A DNA stretch of 64,000 bases from Steromphala cineraria (lineage: Eukaryota; Mollusca; Gastropoda; Trochida; Trochidae), in assembly GCA_916613615.1 (NCBI GenBank), contig OU744731.1, positions 38,408,482-38,472,481 of the forward strand, in the 5' to 3' direction. Each line of letters starts with the position of its first letter. The stretch's first letter is position 1. The translations under genes and the position numbers were made by a program. This document shows positions 47,628 to 59,013 of this stretch, piece by piece. Below the pieces are notes generated by a model, which did no database searches, was not told the DNA's origin, and was given only the letters and a program-made list of their open reading frames with translations.

Positions 47628-48440
47628 GCCAGGTGGAAAGACATCGAGACAGGAAAGACAGGGGGACGTGGCAGGGTGGCTTATTCTTTCCTTCATTCTT
47701 TGAGGATGTGACCACTTATCAAGAGATATAAAGTTTGTCTGAAGTTTTGAGATAGACAGACAGGACAGGTATTCTACCTTCAATTTCAAAGCCAGGTAAA
47801 AAGACACAGAGACAGGAAAGACAGGGGGACGTGGCAGGGTGGCTTATTCTTTCCTTCATTCTTTGAGGATGTGACCACTTATACAGAGATATAAAGTTTG
47901 TCTGAAGTTTTGAGATAGACAGACAGGACAGGTATTCTACCTTCAATTTCAAAGCCAGGTAAAAAGACACAGAGACAGGAAAGACAGGGAGACGTGGCAG
48001 GGTGGCTTATTCTTTCCTTCATTCTTTTGCTCATTCATGGAGGATGTGACCACTTATCAAGAGATATAAAGTTTGTCTGAAGTTTTGAGATAGACAGACA
48101 GGACAGGTATTCTACCTTCAATTTCAAAGCCAGGTAAAAAGACACAGAGACAGGAAAGACAGGGGGACGTGGCAGGGTGGCTTATTCTTTCCTTCATTCT
48201 TTGAGGATGTGACCACTTATACAGAGATATAAAGTTTGTCTGAAGTTTTGAGATAGACAGACAGGACAGGTATTCTACCTTCAATTTCAAAGCCAGGTAA
48301 AAAGACACAGAGACAGGAAAGACAGGGAGACGTGGCAGGGTGGCTTATTCTTTCCTTCATTCTTTTGCTCATTCATGGAGGATGTGACCACTTATCAAGA
48401 GATATATCATTTGTCTGAAGTTTTGAGACAGGACAGGTAG
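47628..48440. repeat. 163-bp tandem repeat, five copies with a dimeric higher-order pattern
   Basis: GCCAGGT units start at 47628, 47791, 47954, 48129 and 48292. Copies 3 and 5 carry the same 12-bp insertion (TTGCTCATTCATGG region), so copies 2-3 and 4-5 are a recent 338-bp duplication. The units are nearly identical. Minus-strand frames of 83 codons in the two dimers are the same and are repeat translation. Confidence 0.95.
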
Positions 48441-51400
48441 CTTTCCATCATTTCACCCTTCCTTCATTCGTGAAGGATGTAACAAAAAGTTTTGTGAAGA
48501 GATAAATATTTTCTGTATTATTGGCTCAATTTGGCTGAAGTTTTAGACGGAAAGGGAAGAAAAGCCTACCTTTATTTCATTCTTGGAGGATATGAACATC
48601 ACATTTGTCAGGGGATTCATTTTGAGTTTTTGACTGAAATTTATGGACTCTGAAGGAAAATTCGAGTTGATATGGATATATTGCACAGGATGTAAGAAGT
48701 GTGCCTATCTTATCAATCACAACCTTTGTCTTACTTCTTCATGAGGATATATATAGAAAAGCTGTGCATGTGAATCGGTGTGGCATACTGTGACAAACAA
48801 GGCTCTTCTGTCCTCAGTACATGCAACTTTTAGGTTAATAGCAGATGTGTCATCTTTCCTGTTGAAGATCCACATTTGAGAAAAAATTCACTGTAAAATT
48901 TAAAGACCTGAACTCGTGCGATTCAGAAATACAAATCCACAAAGATTAATCATATCATGATTTAAGCATTGATCTCATCGAAGAAGAATCTGCCACATGT
49001 TTGCAGACATCAGTCGCCCTCACAAATACTGCCGCATCAGGGAAAACACAGCATCCACAAACTATTTGTCAAGTTTAGTGGTTTGTGTTGAAATCACAAC
49101 TCCAGTGAGCGTGTTTGATGCCTGCTGTTATACATTGACTGTCAATCATCTGGTTACGTCTGCTGCTAAAACTGACGTCTGCTTTGTGTTTGGCATGTGG
49201 ACATGGATTAACTGTCGTATGGATATAGCTTTGATGTTTGATCAGATAATAACAGGCAATTATCAATGATTTCATTTCATATTTTTTAAATTCATAGGAT
49301 TCATTGAACTTTTTATTCAAAGTGTCCATGTGGATATTATGTTGATATTTGATTGGATGATAGCAGATATTTCAAATGAACAAAAGGAACTTCAATGGAC
49401 TTTTAGAAAGTTCTGAATGGTTTCAAAGGACTGGTATCAAATTACTGTCAAATCTTACCCGAAATCTTTTTTCATGAGTTATCAATAGAAGTTGTCTGGT
49501 ACGATGAATAGAAACTTCACTGAACTTTCCATTTCTGGTGCTGTTTTCATTCTTGTGGATTAAAGTACAAGTCTTGTTCATCTGGTTTGAAAAATATCTA
49601 AGATTCATCCAAATTAAAGCAGACATATCGAATCAAGCAACTGAATCTTGAAAGTGGAAGCAGACGCTTTATAGAACCTTGTGGAAACGATATCTACTAT
49701 TAAGAAGGTTCATTGAACTCTTATCGGAAATTGTTTCTTTGCAACCAATAACAAAACTACTCTCAACTACTTAAGTTGAGGCTGAATAACAATAAGATCA
49801 GTCAAGAGGGAAAGGGGTGTATTTATCTAGATCAATTATGATTTGAAAGAAGTAGATTCACCATTTGATAGAAACCAGACGTGTCACAAACTTGCATCCG
49901 TAAATGTTTCTCTAACTGATAGCACAAGTATCATCAACCAATCTATGTGGCTAGAACCCATTTATTTGGAATCTCAATCAAGGCAAAGGAGGACATTATC
50001 CAACCGACTTTGATTTGGTAGAAGCAGACGTGTCACCAACTGACCGAGAGAGGGCCATTTATCAAGTGTGTTTGAGGTGGGCAAGGTAAACACGGGGTAG
50101 GTGTGCTCTACTTGGGACTGTGTCCTTGATTAAAAACTTGCCGTAAGTTGGGACTCTAGTTTGAGGACAGTTTAATCCTGGGACTACATATGCCAGCTTG
50201 TAGGTTTGTGGATATTCCAATACCCAGATTGTGCGCTTAGTTTTAATGATCATGTTGCTATGAAACTTTGGATATGCTATACCAAATAGAGTGAATCTGA
50301 AATCTTCTTATCTTGACAATGAACAATAGTTACCGGAAATGTGTCTCTGTGATCGTTAGTTAGTGAACACTGGATACTGATACTGGAAAATTGAATCATA
50401 CCAGCTGACCTCAAAAGACTAAAAGATCAACATACTTTTCAGTAAGGAAAATAAGAAAACATTCTCAACGACCTTGTGCAGTATCTGAAATATGCTGTGC
50501 TAAAAAGAAAAGGCAACAAAACCTGTGACATCAATGTAAAAAGTATGCTAATACGGATATCATCAAATCTGAAATCTTAATTTCTTCAATAACAGCTGAT
50601 GTTTACAAGGCGAGTATATCTGTACAGTGATACACCGCCAGCTGTGATAAGTCCTGATATCACCCTGATTATCTCCGGAATTGTCTGGTTAACAAAATCT
50701 TCAGGATAAAGTCAGTGTGGTGCCTGTATAATTCCTGGAAATAATATTCTGCTTTCGTCAGCACTTAAAATTGACAAAAAATCTTAATTTCCTCAAAGTG
50801 ATTATCTTAAGTTGAAGCTTCTCATTGCTTTGGAAAATAGAAATTCGAAAATTAATTTCAAACCTCTTAACCTAACCGATGTTTGAATAGATCCTTGAAT
50901 CTTGTGGAACCTATTGGAAAACAATATTTTACTGTGTCATAAATTTTGAGTTGAAGATAAAATAATTTTCTTCACTGAAGATGTGCTTTTATTTTCTATG
51001 ACCTGATGTTTGACATTAACTGAAAAGAAACCTGGAAACTCTTTCAAAAAGCCTTCTTTCCTGAATTTTGTCACCAGGAGATTAAATGCAACAGTTTGCA
51101 ATTTATTGATTATTGATAGGCTGTGTGAAGTTGAACTTCATAGAGAACTGAGTGTTGAGAATTTCTGGCAAGAAAGAACACAGTGTAAGGACTTGACTCT
51201 GGATGTCAATTTTCACTTCAACTTCTCGAGTAAGGAAATCTGAACTTACTGTGGAAGATAGGACCAGAGGGAATTTATATTGTATATGATGTGAGAGGCT
51301 TGCTGTGGAATTGTGAATGATTGGAGAAGAAGATACCTGCATGTCAATGCTACACTAGCAGTGCATTTCAAAGAGGAAAATCCTTGATTAGATATTTCTA

Positions 51401-52354
51401 GATATCAAGGCAACCGACCTTGAAGTACCAGAGATTTCAGTTGGCAGGTTGATGGACTTCCTGGAAAAGTATTATGCTATCAGATATGTAAAATTTTAAA
51501 AAGTTGAATAAGACGTGTACCTCTCCAAAAAACATTTAACAGAGAAAATAATCTTGGGATCTGAAACAGTTTTATGCCGAGACTTCCACTTTAGAAAAAC
51601 CTGAGGTTCATATCTATGGTCCTGAGTTATTGACTGTGGATCTGTAACTCAGCAAATGCAGAGTTGAGAAAGACCCAATTTTCTCAACTGGAGACAAATC
51701 TGAGACAAAATTGTACAAGGCTCGACCTTGTCAACAGCGTCTACATTCTGTTCCACATTCCCCGCATACGAGTGCACATTGTACTGTTATCAGGACAACT
51801 AGTTATACCCTGGTCCTTGTTAGCTAACAGCTGCTTGTCGTCTGCTTGCACCATATGGAACTGACATTCTCATATCTTTGACTCCTTTTGTGCCAGGATT
51901 GTTGATTTGAAGGAATTTTGATATCTTGACTGACTTTTTGGAGAATTTTATATATCATTGACTGAATTTGAGACCTTGCCAAAATGGACCTGAAATTTTG
52001 ATATCCATTTTTGATTTCTATAGTGTCACCATCAATAATATTTTGTATGTGACATTTTGTCTAATCCCATGTATTATTCATTGGATGATATTGATAAAAT
52101 TAGAACTTTGTTGCCAGATGTTGCATGTGAATATGCAACTGTTTGAAAAAGGACAAAAATTCTCCATGTTTCCTATCACATTTTGAGAGAATATCTGCTC
52201 TTATATGATAGAAGCCTGCTCTTAGGATCCATATTGACATAGAATCAAGAGGATCTTGAATATAAGGGGAAATAACGACTAAACAAACAAAACAAGTTTG
52301 AGTGTATGAAAACTTTATGAAAGACAGATGTCTCTGAGTGATAGGACAGTGCCG

Positions 52355-52545
52355 TTGCAAGTTGATGACAGTGTTGAAATATATTAAGATTTTAATTGCA
52401 AGTTGATGACAGTGTTGAAATTTAATAAGATTTCAATTGCAACTTGATGACAGTGTCGAAATTTAATAAGATTTCAATTGCAATTTGGTGACAGTGTTGA
52501 AATTGATAAGATTTCAATTGCAATTTGATGACAGGATGACAAAAT
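52355..52545. repeat. 41-bp tandem repeat, five copies
   Basis: TTGCAAGTTGATGACAGTG units start at 52355, 52396, 52437, 52478 and 52518, each followed by TTGAAATTTAATAAGATTTCAA. Confidence 0.92.
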
Positions 52546-52568
52546 AATAGGTCAACCATTTAAAAATT

Positions 52569-52656
52569 CACCCATTGACCACTGTCCACCATTGATATAT
52601 CCACCCAATGACCACTGTCCACCATTAATGTATCCACCCAATGACCACTGTCCACA
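52569..52656. repeat. 33-bp tandem repeat, three copies
   Basis: CACCCAATGACCACTGTCCAC units start at 52569, 52602 and 52635. The array directly follows the 41-bp array. Confidence 0.92.
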
Positions 52657-52699
52657 AGCAGTGATCAAGACTCCCATGTTCTACACCAAGAGACACTGA

Positions 52700-52980
52700 C
52701 AGCTTATCAGTAGGCTGATAGGGCTATAGCTCCAGGACCTACGCTGAGTCAAGCTAAGTGACCTACAGGGCTGTAGTCCGATAGATTAAGACGGTGACGG
52801 ATGAACGTTGCCCCACATGAGATCATACGCAGGTAATAGACCTCATTACCATAAATACAGGTGCAAATATTAGGCTGCTTCTCCGCATGTTGCCCAAACC
52901 ATCGTCAGTCCAATAAAAACTGATTTATGGACGGTTTGTGTTAATGAATTTCATCTTGGTGAGAGAGGATTTTGAATTCA
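52700..52980. promoter_or_regulatory. CpG-bearing unique stretch, possible regulatory element
   Basis: Unlike the repeats around it this segment looks unique and balanced, with GACGGTGACGGATGAACG, a CCAATAAAAAC word and repeated ACCGT/ACGGT cores. No frame is supported. Conservation is untested. Confidence 0.25.
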
Positions 52981-53904
52981 CTTAATCACTTTCCGCTAGA
53001 CATCAGTGGGTGTATGAGTTATACCTCATCAACCTTTCCTCACTGAAAGGAATTTCATTAAAGGAAAAAGACTTTATTTAGTAAACACATCAAGATTGGA
53101 ACAGCTTGGAAAGGTTCAAGTTTATGTGGCCCAGATGTTGGTTTTGACAATGGAACAATGACAAATTTACAGGGAAATATGTTCCAGACGTAGGACTAAA
53201 ACTCGGGCTAACAGGTCTCGCTCTGTGACACACCAGCACCAAACCTGAACTCAGGACATCACTTTTTTAGACTCACTACTTGTTGAAAGTGCAGTTCCAA
53301 GTTTTTCTTCTAGCACAAGAGCTGATTTCTATCACAACTTGAGAATTGTTCAAGTGAACTGAACCTGGACAATCTCTCCTTGACTCACACCTTGTGGAGG
53401 ATTTTGATTTTACCCAGGACCAGATCTGACCTGAAAAGTTCTAAAAATTGCCAGTGCTCTCAGGAAAGATAATCCAAAACTGTTTTTCCAGCGAATTTAC
53501 TTCTCAATTGACATCCTGATTTAACATTGTAAAGTTTGTCAAAGTGCAAAATATTTTTTTCTTGAGAAGATTTTTTTGCATTCCCCTATGTATGAGTTTT
53601 TCTGAAAGAAGAAATACTCCTTGTTGACAGTGAAGAAAGTGAAATTCGCACAGGAACTATTTTTGATCTCACAGTTTTTGCACGGACTGATCTCAGACAA
53701 GTAAGGTATTGTTCAGAGAGTGTCAACACTTTTTGCCAACAACATCTCCATCGTGACTCCTTCACAGCTGCAGTGGGAGAAGTTTCCATTTTTGTAGAGT
53801 CTATATCGGAGTGCAATCTGAGATTATGTGACAGGACCCAGCTGTCACTCACCCTAAGGCTATTCTATATTCGCTATTCTTGTGTACTTGTAACAGTCTT
53901 CTTG

Positions 53905-54330
53905 TGAGCAGCCAAGCAGGCAACATAATCTACTTCTCACACTTCTATATCTGTTTTATGCTCTTGGACTTCAGTGCTATAGAAAATTCTGGGAAAATTT
54001 AGTTATACAATCCTGGATTATCAGTACCTAAGTGACCAAGCAGACAAAAAAAGTTTCCTCTAGCACATCTATATCTGCTTTATGCTCGGACTTTACCATT
54101 GCCATTCAATGCTATAGAAAATTCTTGGAAAATTTAACCTCTTGGAGTTTATACAATCCTGGATTATCAGTCCCTCAGTGACCAAGCAGGCAACATCATC
54201 TACTTCTCACAAATCTATACATGTATTTGCTTTAGTCTTTTGGACTTACCATACCATTCTTGACTAATTGACATTCTGGAGGACATCCAACTTCTTGTAT
54301 GTGATCAAACAGACAACAGCATCATCACAA
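53905..54330. repeat. Tandem repeat of about 125-145 bp, three to four copies
   Basis: CCAAGCAGGCAACATAATCTACTTCTCAC-type words recur near 53911, 54034, 54180 and 54305. ATCTATATCTGCTTTATGCT, CTATAGAAAATTCT and ACAATCCTGGATTATCAGT follow in order. Confidence 0.8.
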
Positions 54331-54870
54331 GACAAATATCCTCGCATCTATACCTACCTCTATAGGTACAAACTATAATTTCACGGTTCTGGAGTCCCTG
54401 TGCTGTTAATCAACTCCTTGAAAAAGAATTGTACTAACAAGCAAGTAAGCCAGCAAACATCTTGTCTATTCTTACCTTGAATTCAAAGTCTTGCCAAATA
54501 ACTCTTCGAGAAGGAGCTTATACTATCTGAACTGTACAGCAGAAGAAAGAAACTTATCTAACACTTGCAACCTCAGCCTCAAACCCAATATATTTGGTAA
54601 CCTCTATCAGCTTGCCTCAATACTCTGTAAAACATACCTTAAGAAACAGTGCTGGAACAAACTGAAGTGACTACAACTTGACTACAGCACAAGAAAGTAT
54701 TGTCTAACACCGGGAGCCTGCAGCTCCTATACCTACGTACCTATATACCTACGTCAGCTGTGCCACAAGCCAATGTTTGCTCTCAGTGGAAGGCAGCATC
54801 AGTTGTTTCATTAGGAGGCTCTATGTGAGGTGTATATTCTCGAGCAACTGGATAAAGTGTCACATTCTCC

Positions 54871-55020
54871 ATGGATAAACGCTCGGGTATGGGGGCTCTG
54901 GATCGCTCGGTCCTCACTCGGTCCCTCTCGGAGAAGATGGACCCGGATCCACACTCTCCACCCATTATCCTGGAGGATATGAGCTTGTTTTACTACCGAC
55001 AGCTCGCCTCCAGTCTGCAG
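54871..55020 (+). CDS. Alternative first coding exon, 50 codons, unidentified protein
   Basis: The ATG at 54871 follows an in-frame TAA at 54853-54855. The frame reads MDKRSGMGALDRSVLTRSLS, then EKMDPDPHSPPIILEDM, then SLFYYRQLASSLQ, and ends at CAG before a GTAGGC donor in phase 0. This is the most coding-like first exon: it is GC-rich against its flanks, has CpG-containing codons, and the peptide has a clear Ser/Arg-rich head, a DPDPHSPP linker with SP sites, and an amphipathic FYYRQLASSLQ tail that probably begins a helix or domain completed downstream. A second in-frame Met lies at residue 7. I do not recognise the family. Identical exit phase with the exons at 8132, 34421 and 38962 suggests alternative N-termini of one protein. 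The donor is itself repeated downstream at 55162 and 55302. Confidence 0.72.
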
Positions 55021-55325
55021 GTAGGCATGTCACCTAGCTTACATTACATGTGGTTACCTCTCGCATCTTGAGACAACTTCTTACATCTTCCATCTATATC
55101 CTCCATCTATATCCTATGTAGAGTATAGATTATTTGGTTTACTATGAGTTCTAATCTGTGGGTAGGCATGACATCAAGCTTACGTTACATATGGTTACTC
55201 TCACATCTTACTCATTGGTGTTGAGACAACTTCTTACATCTTCCATCTATATCCTATATAGAGTATAGATTGTTTGGTTTACTATGAGTTCTAATCTGTA
55301 GGTAGGCATGTGTTTACTTGTCACA
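55018..55325. repeat. About 140-bp tandem triplication beginning at a splice donor
   Basis: GTAGGCATG, the donor of the preceding exon, recurs at 55162 and 55302. The unit includes GCTTACATTACATGTGGTTAC, GAGACAACTTCTTACATCTTCC and GTATAGATTATTTGGTTTACTATGAGTTCTAATCTG. Donor contexts are CTGCAG, CTGTGG and CTGTAG. Confidence 0.85.
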
Positions 55326-55422
55326 TCTTTATCATTAATATTGAGATAACTCCTTAGATCCACTTTATTCTTTAGTTAAAATGTGTTTGTTAACATAAGA
55401 CAGGCAAGCATATATCAAACAT

Positions 55423-55601
55423 GGACGAATATTTTATGGATAACAACTTCTTTATTCTGAACAAGGAAGAATATTTTATGGATAACAACTTCTTTATTCT
55501 GAGTACTCAGGTTTGTTATCCATAAAATAGAATAAAGAAGTTGTTATCCATAAAATATTCGTCCTTGTTTGACTTTCAACTTCTAAATACCACTCAAAGA
55601 A
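55423..55601. mobile_element. 36-bp perfect inverted repeat of the GAATAAAGAAGTTG family
   Basis: 55423-55458 is the exact reverse complement of 55529-55564. A tandem second left arm lies at 55468-55503. The right arm continues into the CAACTTCTAAATACCACTCAAAG tail shared with 19391 and 40083. It looks like two copies of one repeat inserted head to head. Confidence 0.85.
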
Positions 55602-55604
55602 GCA

Positions 55605-57580
55605 TATATCATTTCAATGTTATATGTGGCTACCTTTCATATCTATTAGTTGTTTTCCAAGAGACAATTCACTTGAAATAATCAGATAGGTACGAAGTTT
55701 ACATAAATATAGCTTACAGGCAAGTTTACTTTCACCTCTGTATTGATCTGCCAATGTATGTTTGAATAGATGTGCACTGTTATTGAACTTTATGATTATT
55801 AACTTGTGTCACTGACCTGTTTTTAACTAATTTTATTTCTAGATTTGTTTATCATGACTATTGAGTGTGATAAGATAAGTTAGATATTTATTGCCCTTTA
55901 GTGAATTTATGAGTCTTGTAAACATGAAATTCAAAATTGTATAATGAATAATCGATCTATGTATAAATACAATATCAATTCAACTACTAGTCACTAACTA
56001 TTCATTAATGGCTCGTTAAACTGTATTATGATTTCATTTGTTTTGACATGTCAAAGTTTGACAAATATAATGATAATAATTAATATCAATAATTAACTCC
56101 CCTTTTGTATGACAGTCTCCAATTCATACCTTTGACATAAGCAGAGTCAACATAAATATTAATGATTTTCCTAATCATAATGCCATAAATTATCTGAACT
56201 CATTTAGAACATATCACTATTGTCGTATATCATTTCATCTCAATTTTGATGTAAAATTGTAAAATATCTAGAATAAATATTTTTAAAATATTATTTAAAA
56301 TAAAACAATTTTAATTCAATATTTCCGAATAATTAGTCATTATTTTCCGTCCATTGTCTTAATTCATGCAGAGGTTTTCACTTGACATATGTTAAGTAGT
56401 GGTATCAGATTAACCCAGAATGTGATACAGAAATGTCACATCACAAGAGATATCTGGTATGTTCTTAGAGGGAAGATATAGATTCCTTGATAGAGAAATA
56501 TTCCTCTGATGTTTAAAAACTTCTTTATGGGCTATGATAAGAGTATAACATATCTGAAAATTTCATTTTGCATTTAAGGATGATCAATATTCAAAAATAA
56601 GTTCAAACAGTTACATTTTTGAAATACTCATGCAATAAGCCTGCTGTAATGAAAAAATAGTTTGCCATATTCATAATTTAAAGAGAATGAGTTCTTAAAG
56701 TGACATGAAACAAACTTTCAACTGTTGCATCATATTTTGTTTTTAATGTAAATATATGTAATTCTGTTATTAATACATATAAATGTTAATGTATTAGACC
56801 TTTATGTGGAGGTTTGTTGAGTTTAAAAACAAAAACATTGCTTGAAGGGCAAATTTGACTCTCAATTAGAATATCATCTATGAATTGATACCATTATCAA
56901 GTATATAATGCTGAAGATATGATTCAGATAAACATAAGGTTTCTGGAAACTGTAATTAAACTTTCTGTAATAAGAATATAAAAATGATATTAATGCAGTA
57001 ATAACATGATATTGTAAGATTTATTATATCATTTAATCAAAATGTTATTTAAACTGATCTGTTTAAAATGTAATGTTAAACTTTTGCTATATATAAACTT
57101 AGTGTTCATTATCCAAAGAATCACGTAACCAAGGCGATTGAGTCACAGGAAAAGGATTGCCTATCTTTTTTGAGAGAAAATTGGATATTTTTTTAAATGT
57201 TATGAGTAAATGGGAAAGACCATCCCAACACAGTTAACTAAACTTGCCAAGTCTCTTTTACTATTAATCATCTTTTACCAACCATTTTATAAAATCCTCT
57301 TTGAAATTGATCATATCAGTGTTTTTCACAAATTAATTCAGCAGTTCAAATGTTTGATCTTTTGAATAATGTAAAGTGAATCATAAATAATTAATATATT
57401 AGAGTCAATATGTCAGTTAACAACATTAAACAGCAAGAGAGAAAATTACAACATAACAACTCCTTTTACAAGTATGACAATAATCATTAAATTAAAACTT
57501 GAACTTTATAAGGAGTCACTGTCAGTGGCAATAATTTTGAGTTTTCCTGGCTTCACCTGTGAAATGAGTTTAACGACTTT
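55605..57580. other. AT-rich stretch, no gene seen
   Basis: Long runs of AT-rich sequence without an open frame, repeat array or motif I can support. Confidence 0.6.
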
Positions 57581-57584
57581 ACAG

Positions 57585-58450
57585 GTGGGAAATGAATCGA
57601 CTTATCTGACTGCTTGATTGGTCAGTGTATAGGAGGTGTTTATCTTGTAGGAGATGTATACGCAGGTGAACGTGATGAGTTTAGTCAAGAGCTTTGTGCA
57701 ACTGACCTTTAAATTAATGATAGCTTCTTGTCAACATAAGTAACATAGCTCAGCTGGTAGAGTGTCTGCATGTCACCAGGATCAGAATTGGATTCATACC
57801 AAATGATGTTAGAAGTAGGAGTTAAATACACCTGCGGTTAGGAAATAAGAAATGAATCCATTGCTTGATCGGTCGGTGTTTAGGAAGTTTTATCTTGATG
57901 GAGATCTTTTTACAGGTAGACTTGGTGAGTCCAGTCTAATGAATGTAACTGACCCTTAAATGATCGCTTCTCGTCAACATGAGTAACATAGCTCAGCTGG
58001 TAGAGTGTCTGCTTGTCACCAGGATCAGAATTGGATTCATACCAAATGATGTTAGAAGTAGGAGTTAAATACACCTGCGGTTAGGAAATAAGAAATGAAT
58101 CCATTGCTTGATGGGTCAGTGTTTAGGAAGTTTTATCTTGAAGGAGATCTACACGCAGGTGGACTTGATGAGTCCAATGGAATGAGAGCTTTGTGGAACT
58201 GACACTTAAATGATAGCTTCTCTTCAACATTAATGACATAGCTAAGTTGGTAGAGTGTCTGCTTGTCACCCGGACTAAGATTGGTTCCCCAGTATACCAA
58301 AAGATGTTAAAACATGGGAGTTGTTGCTTCCGTGCTTGACACTCTTCATTTTAAGACCAGAAAAACATCAAATGGTGTCACTCTGTTACTGCCGTGTGCC
58401 ACAGGCACAAAACGAAATTCCAATATGTACATGTACTGAGGACAATAAAG
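57585..58450 (+). mobile_element. Tandemly amplified tRNA-derived SINE with flank, about 244-bp unit, three copies
   Basis: A-box-like ATAGCTCAGCTGGTAGAGTG occurs near 57746 and 57988 and, diverged, near 58239. Each is preceded by GAAATGAATC..GCTTGATTGGTCAGTG and a CAGGTGGACTTGATGAGTC-type stretch, so the tandem unit includes sequence outside the SINE. The last copy continues into the full SINE body (CATACCAAAAGATGTTAAAA, TGCTTGACACTC, CTGCCGTGTG) to an AATAAAGTATTTTTATC end. The B-box is degraded in the first two copies. Confidence 0.8.
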
Positions 58451-58818
58451 TATTTTTATCATCAATATGGACTTGCTGGAAGAAGCAAGATACAGCCCCG
58501 AAAGTTACGCATATATTCATAACAAATTAAGTGCCTCATGTTTCTGTCATTTACTCCATATCTATGGTATTTTAAAAAAAAAATGTGTTTCTCTATATCA
58601 CTTGAAAACATGTCCTCTTCAATACCAGGATTTCTGAACTGCCAACTGAAATTGATGTCTTTACGACACTTAATTCACCTAGCTTAGCCTAGATTGATAT
58701 CTGATAAAGAGGTCAGATCCAAAGTGTGTTGAAGTACTAGTCTAGTGTTAGATAGTGTGAACAGTTGACCTGGGGTTATCAGCTGGGAATTCAATACTAG
58801 ACAATAACACTCGGTCTG

Positions 58819-59013
58819 TAGTCTGTCATCCAGACCCTGAAGCAAAAAAAATTAATTGATAACCAACCCAGTCTAGAAAAGTATAGCAAGTCTAGATCAC
58901 TCAGCTTCTGAAGTTAAAGCTTCTTCTGGGCTCCATTTTTTTTATTATACATGAATTGTCTAAAATGCTGTCAATATTGAAAAAAAATACTTCTGAGACT
59001 AAATGTTAGTCTA
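58819..59013 (+). mobile_element. MITE with palindromic ends, copy 4, perfect 9-bp target duplication
   Basis: The element runs from TAGTCTGTCATCCAGAC to ACTAAATGTTAGTCTA and is flanked by CTCGGTCTG at 58810-58818 and 59014-59022. It is 195 bp and non-coding. Confidence 0.9.

Larger units (their letters stand above)
46400..54870 (+). other. Second GC-balanced block of local duplications ending at a first exon
   Basis: From about 46400 to the ATG at 54871 the sequence has the same balanced, CAGG/GACA-rich texture as 27600-34420 and is likewise packed with local repeats: 163 bp at 47628, 41 bp at 52355, 33 bp at 52569 and about 135 bp at 53905. It shares the exact 13-mer GTGGAAGCAGACG with the first block. 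No gene is recognised; short frames such as 48997-49269 and 50599-50709 lack splice support. A giant 5' UTR or promoter domain is possible. Confidence 0.4.

Noticed and set aside
47517..48308. Two identical 83-codon minus-strand frames
   Set aside because: They arise because the 163-bp satellite is duplicated; identity reflects recent DNA copying, not protein conservation.
48997..49269. 90-codon plus frame in the second block
   Set aside because: A reverse-strand frame overlaps it, and there is no donor, acceptor or domain support. Kept only as a weak possibility.
50599..50709. 36-residue plus frame starting MFTRRVYLYSDTPPAV
   Set aside because: Reads plausibly but is short, has no usable donor before its stop, and could be a chance upstream frame.
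34421..55020. Assigning the gene to a named family such as a nuclear receptor or cytoskeletal regulator
   Set aside because: Alternative first exons are typical of several such families, but the short N-termini carry no diagnostic motif and the conserved body is outside the window.
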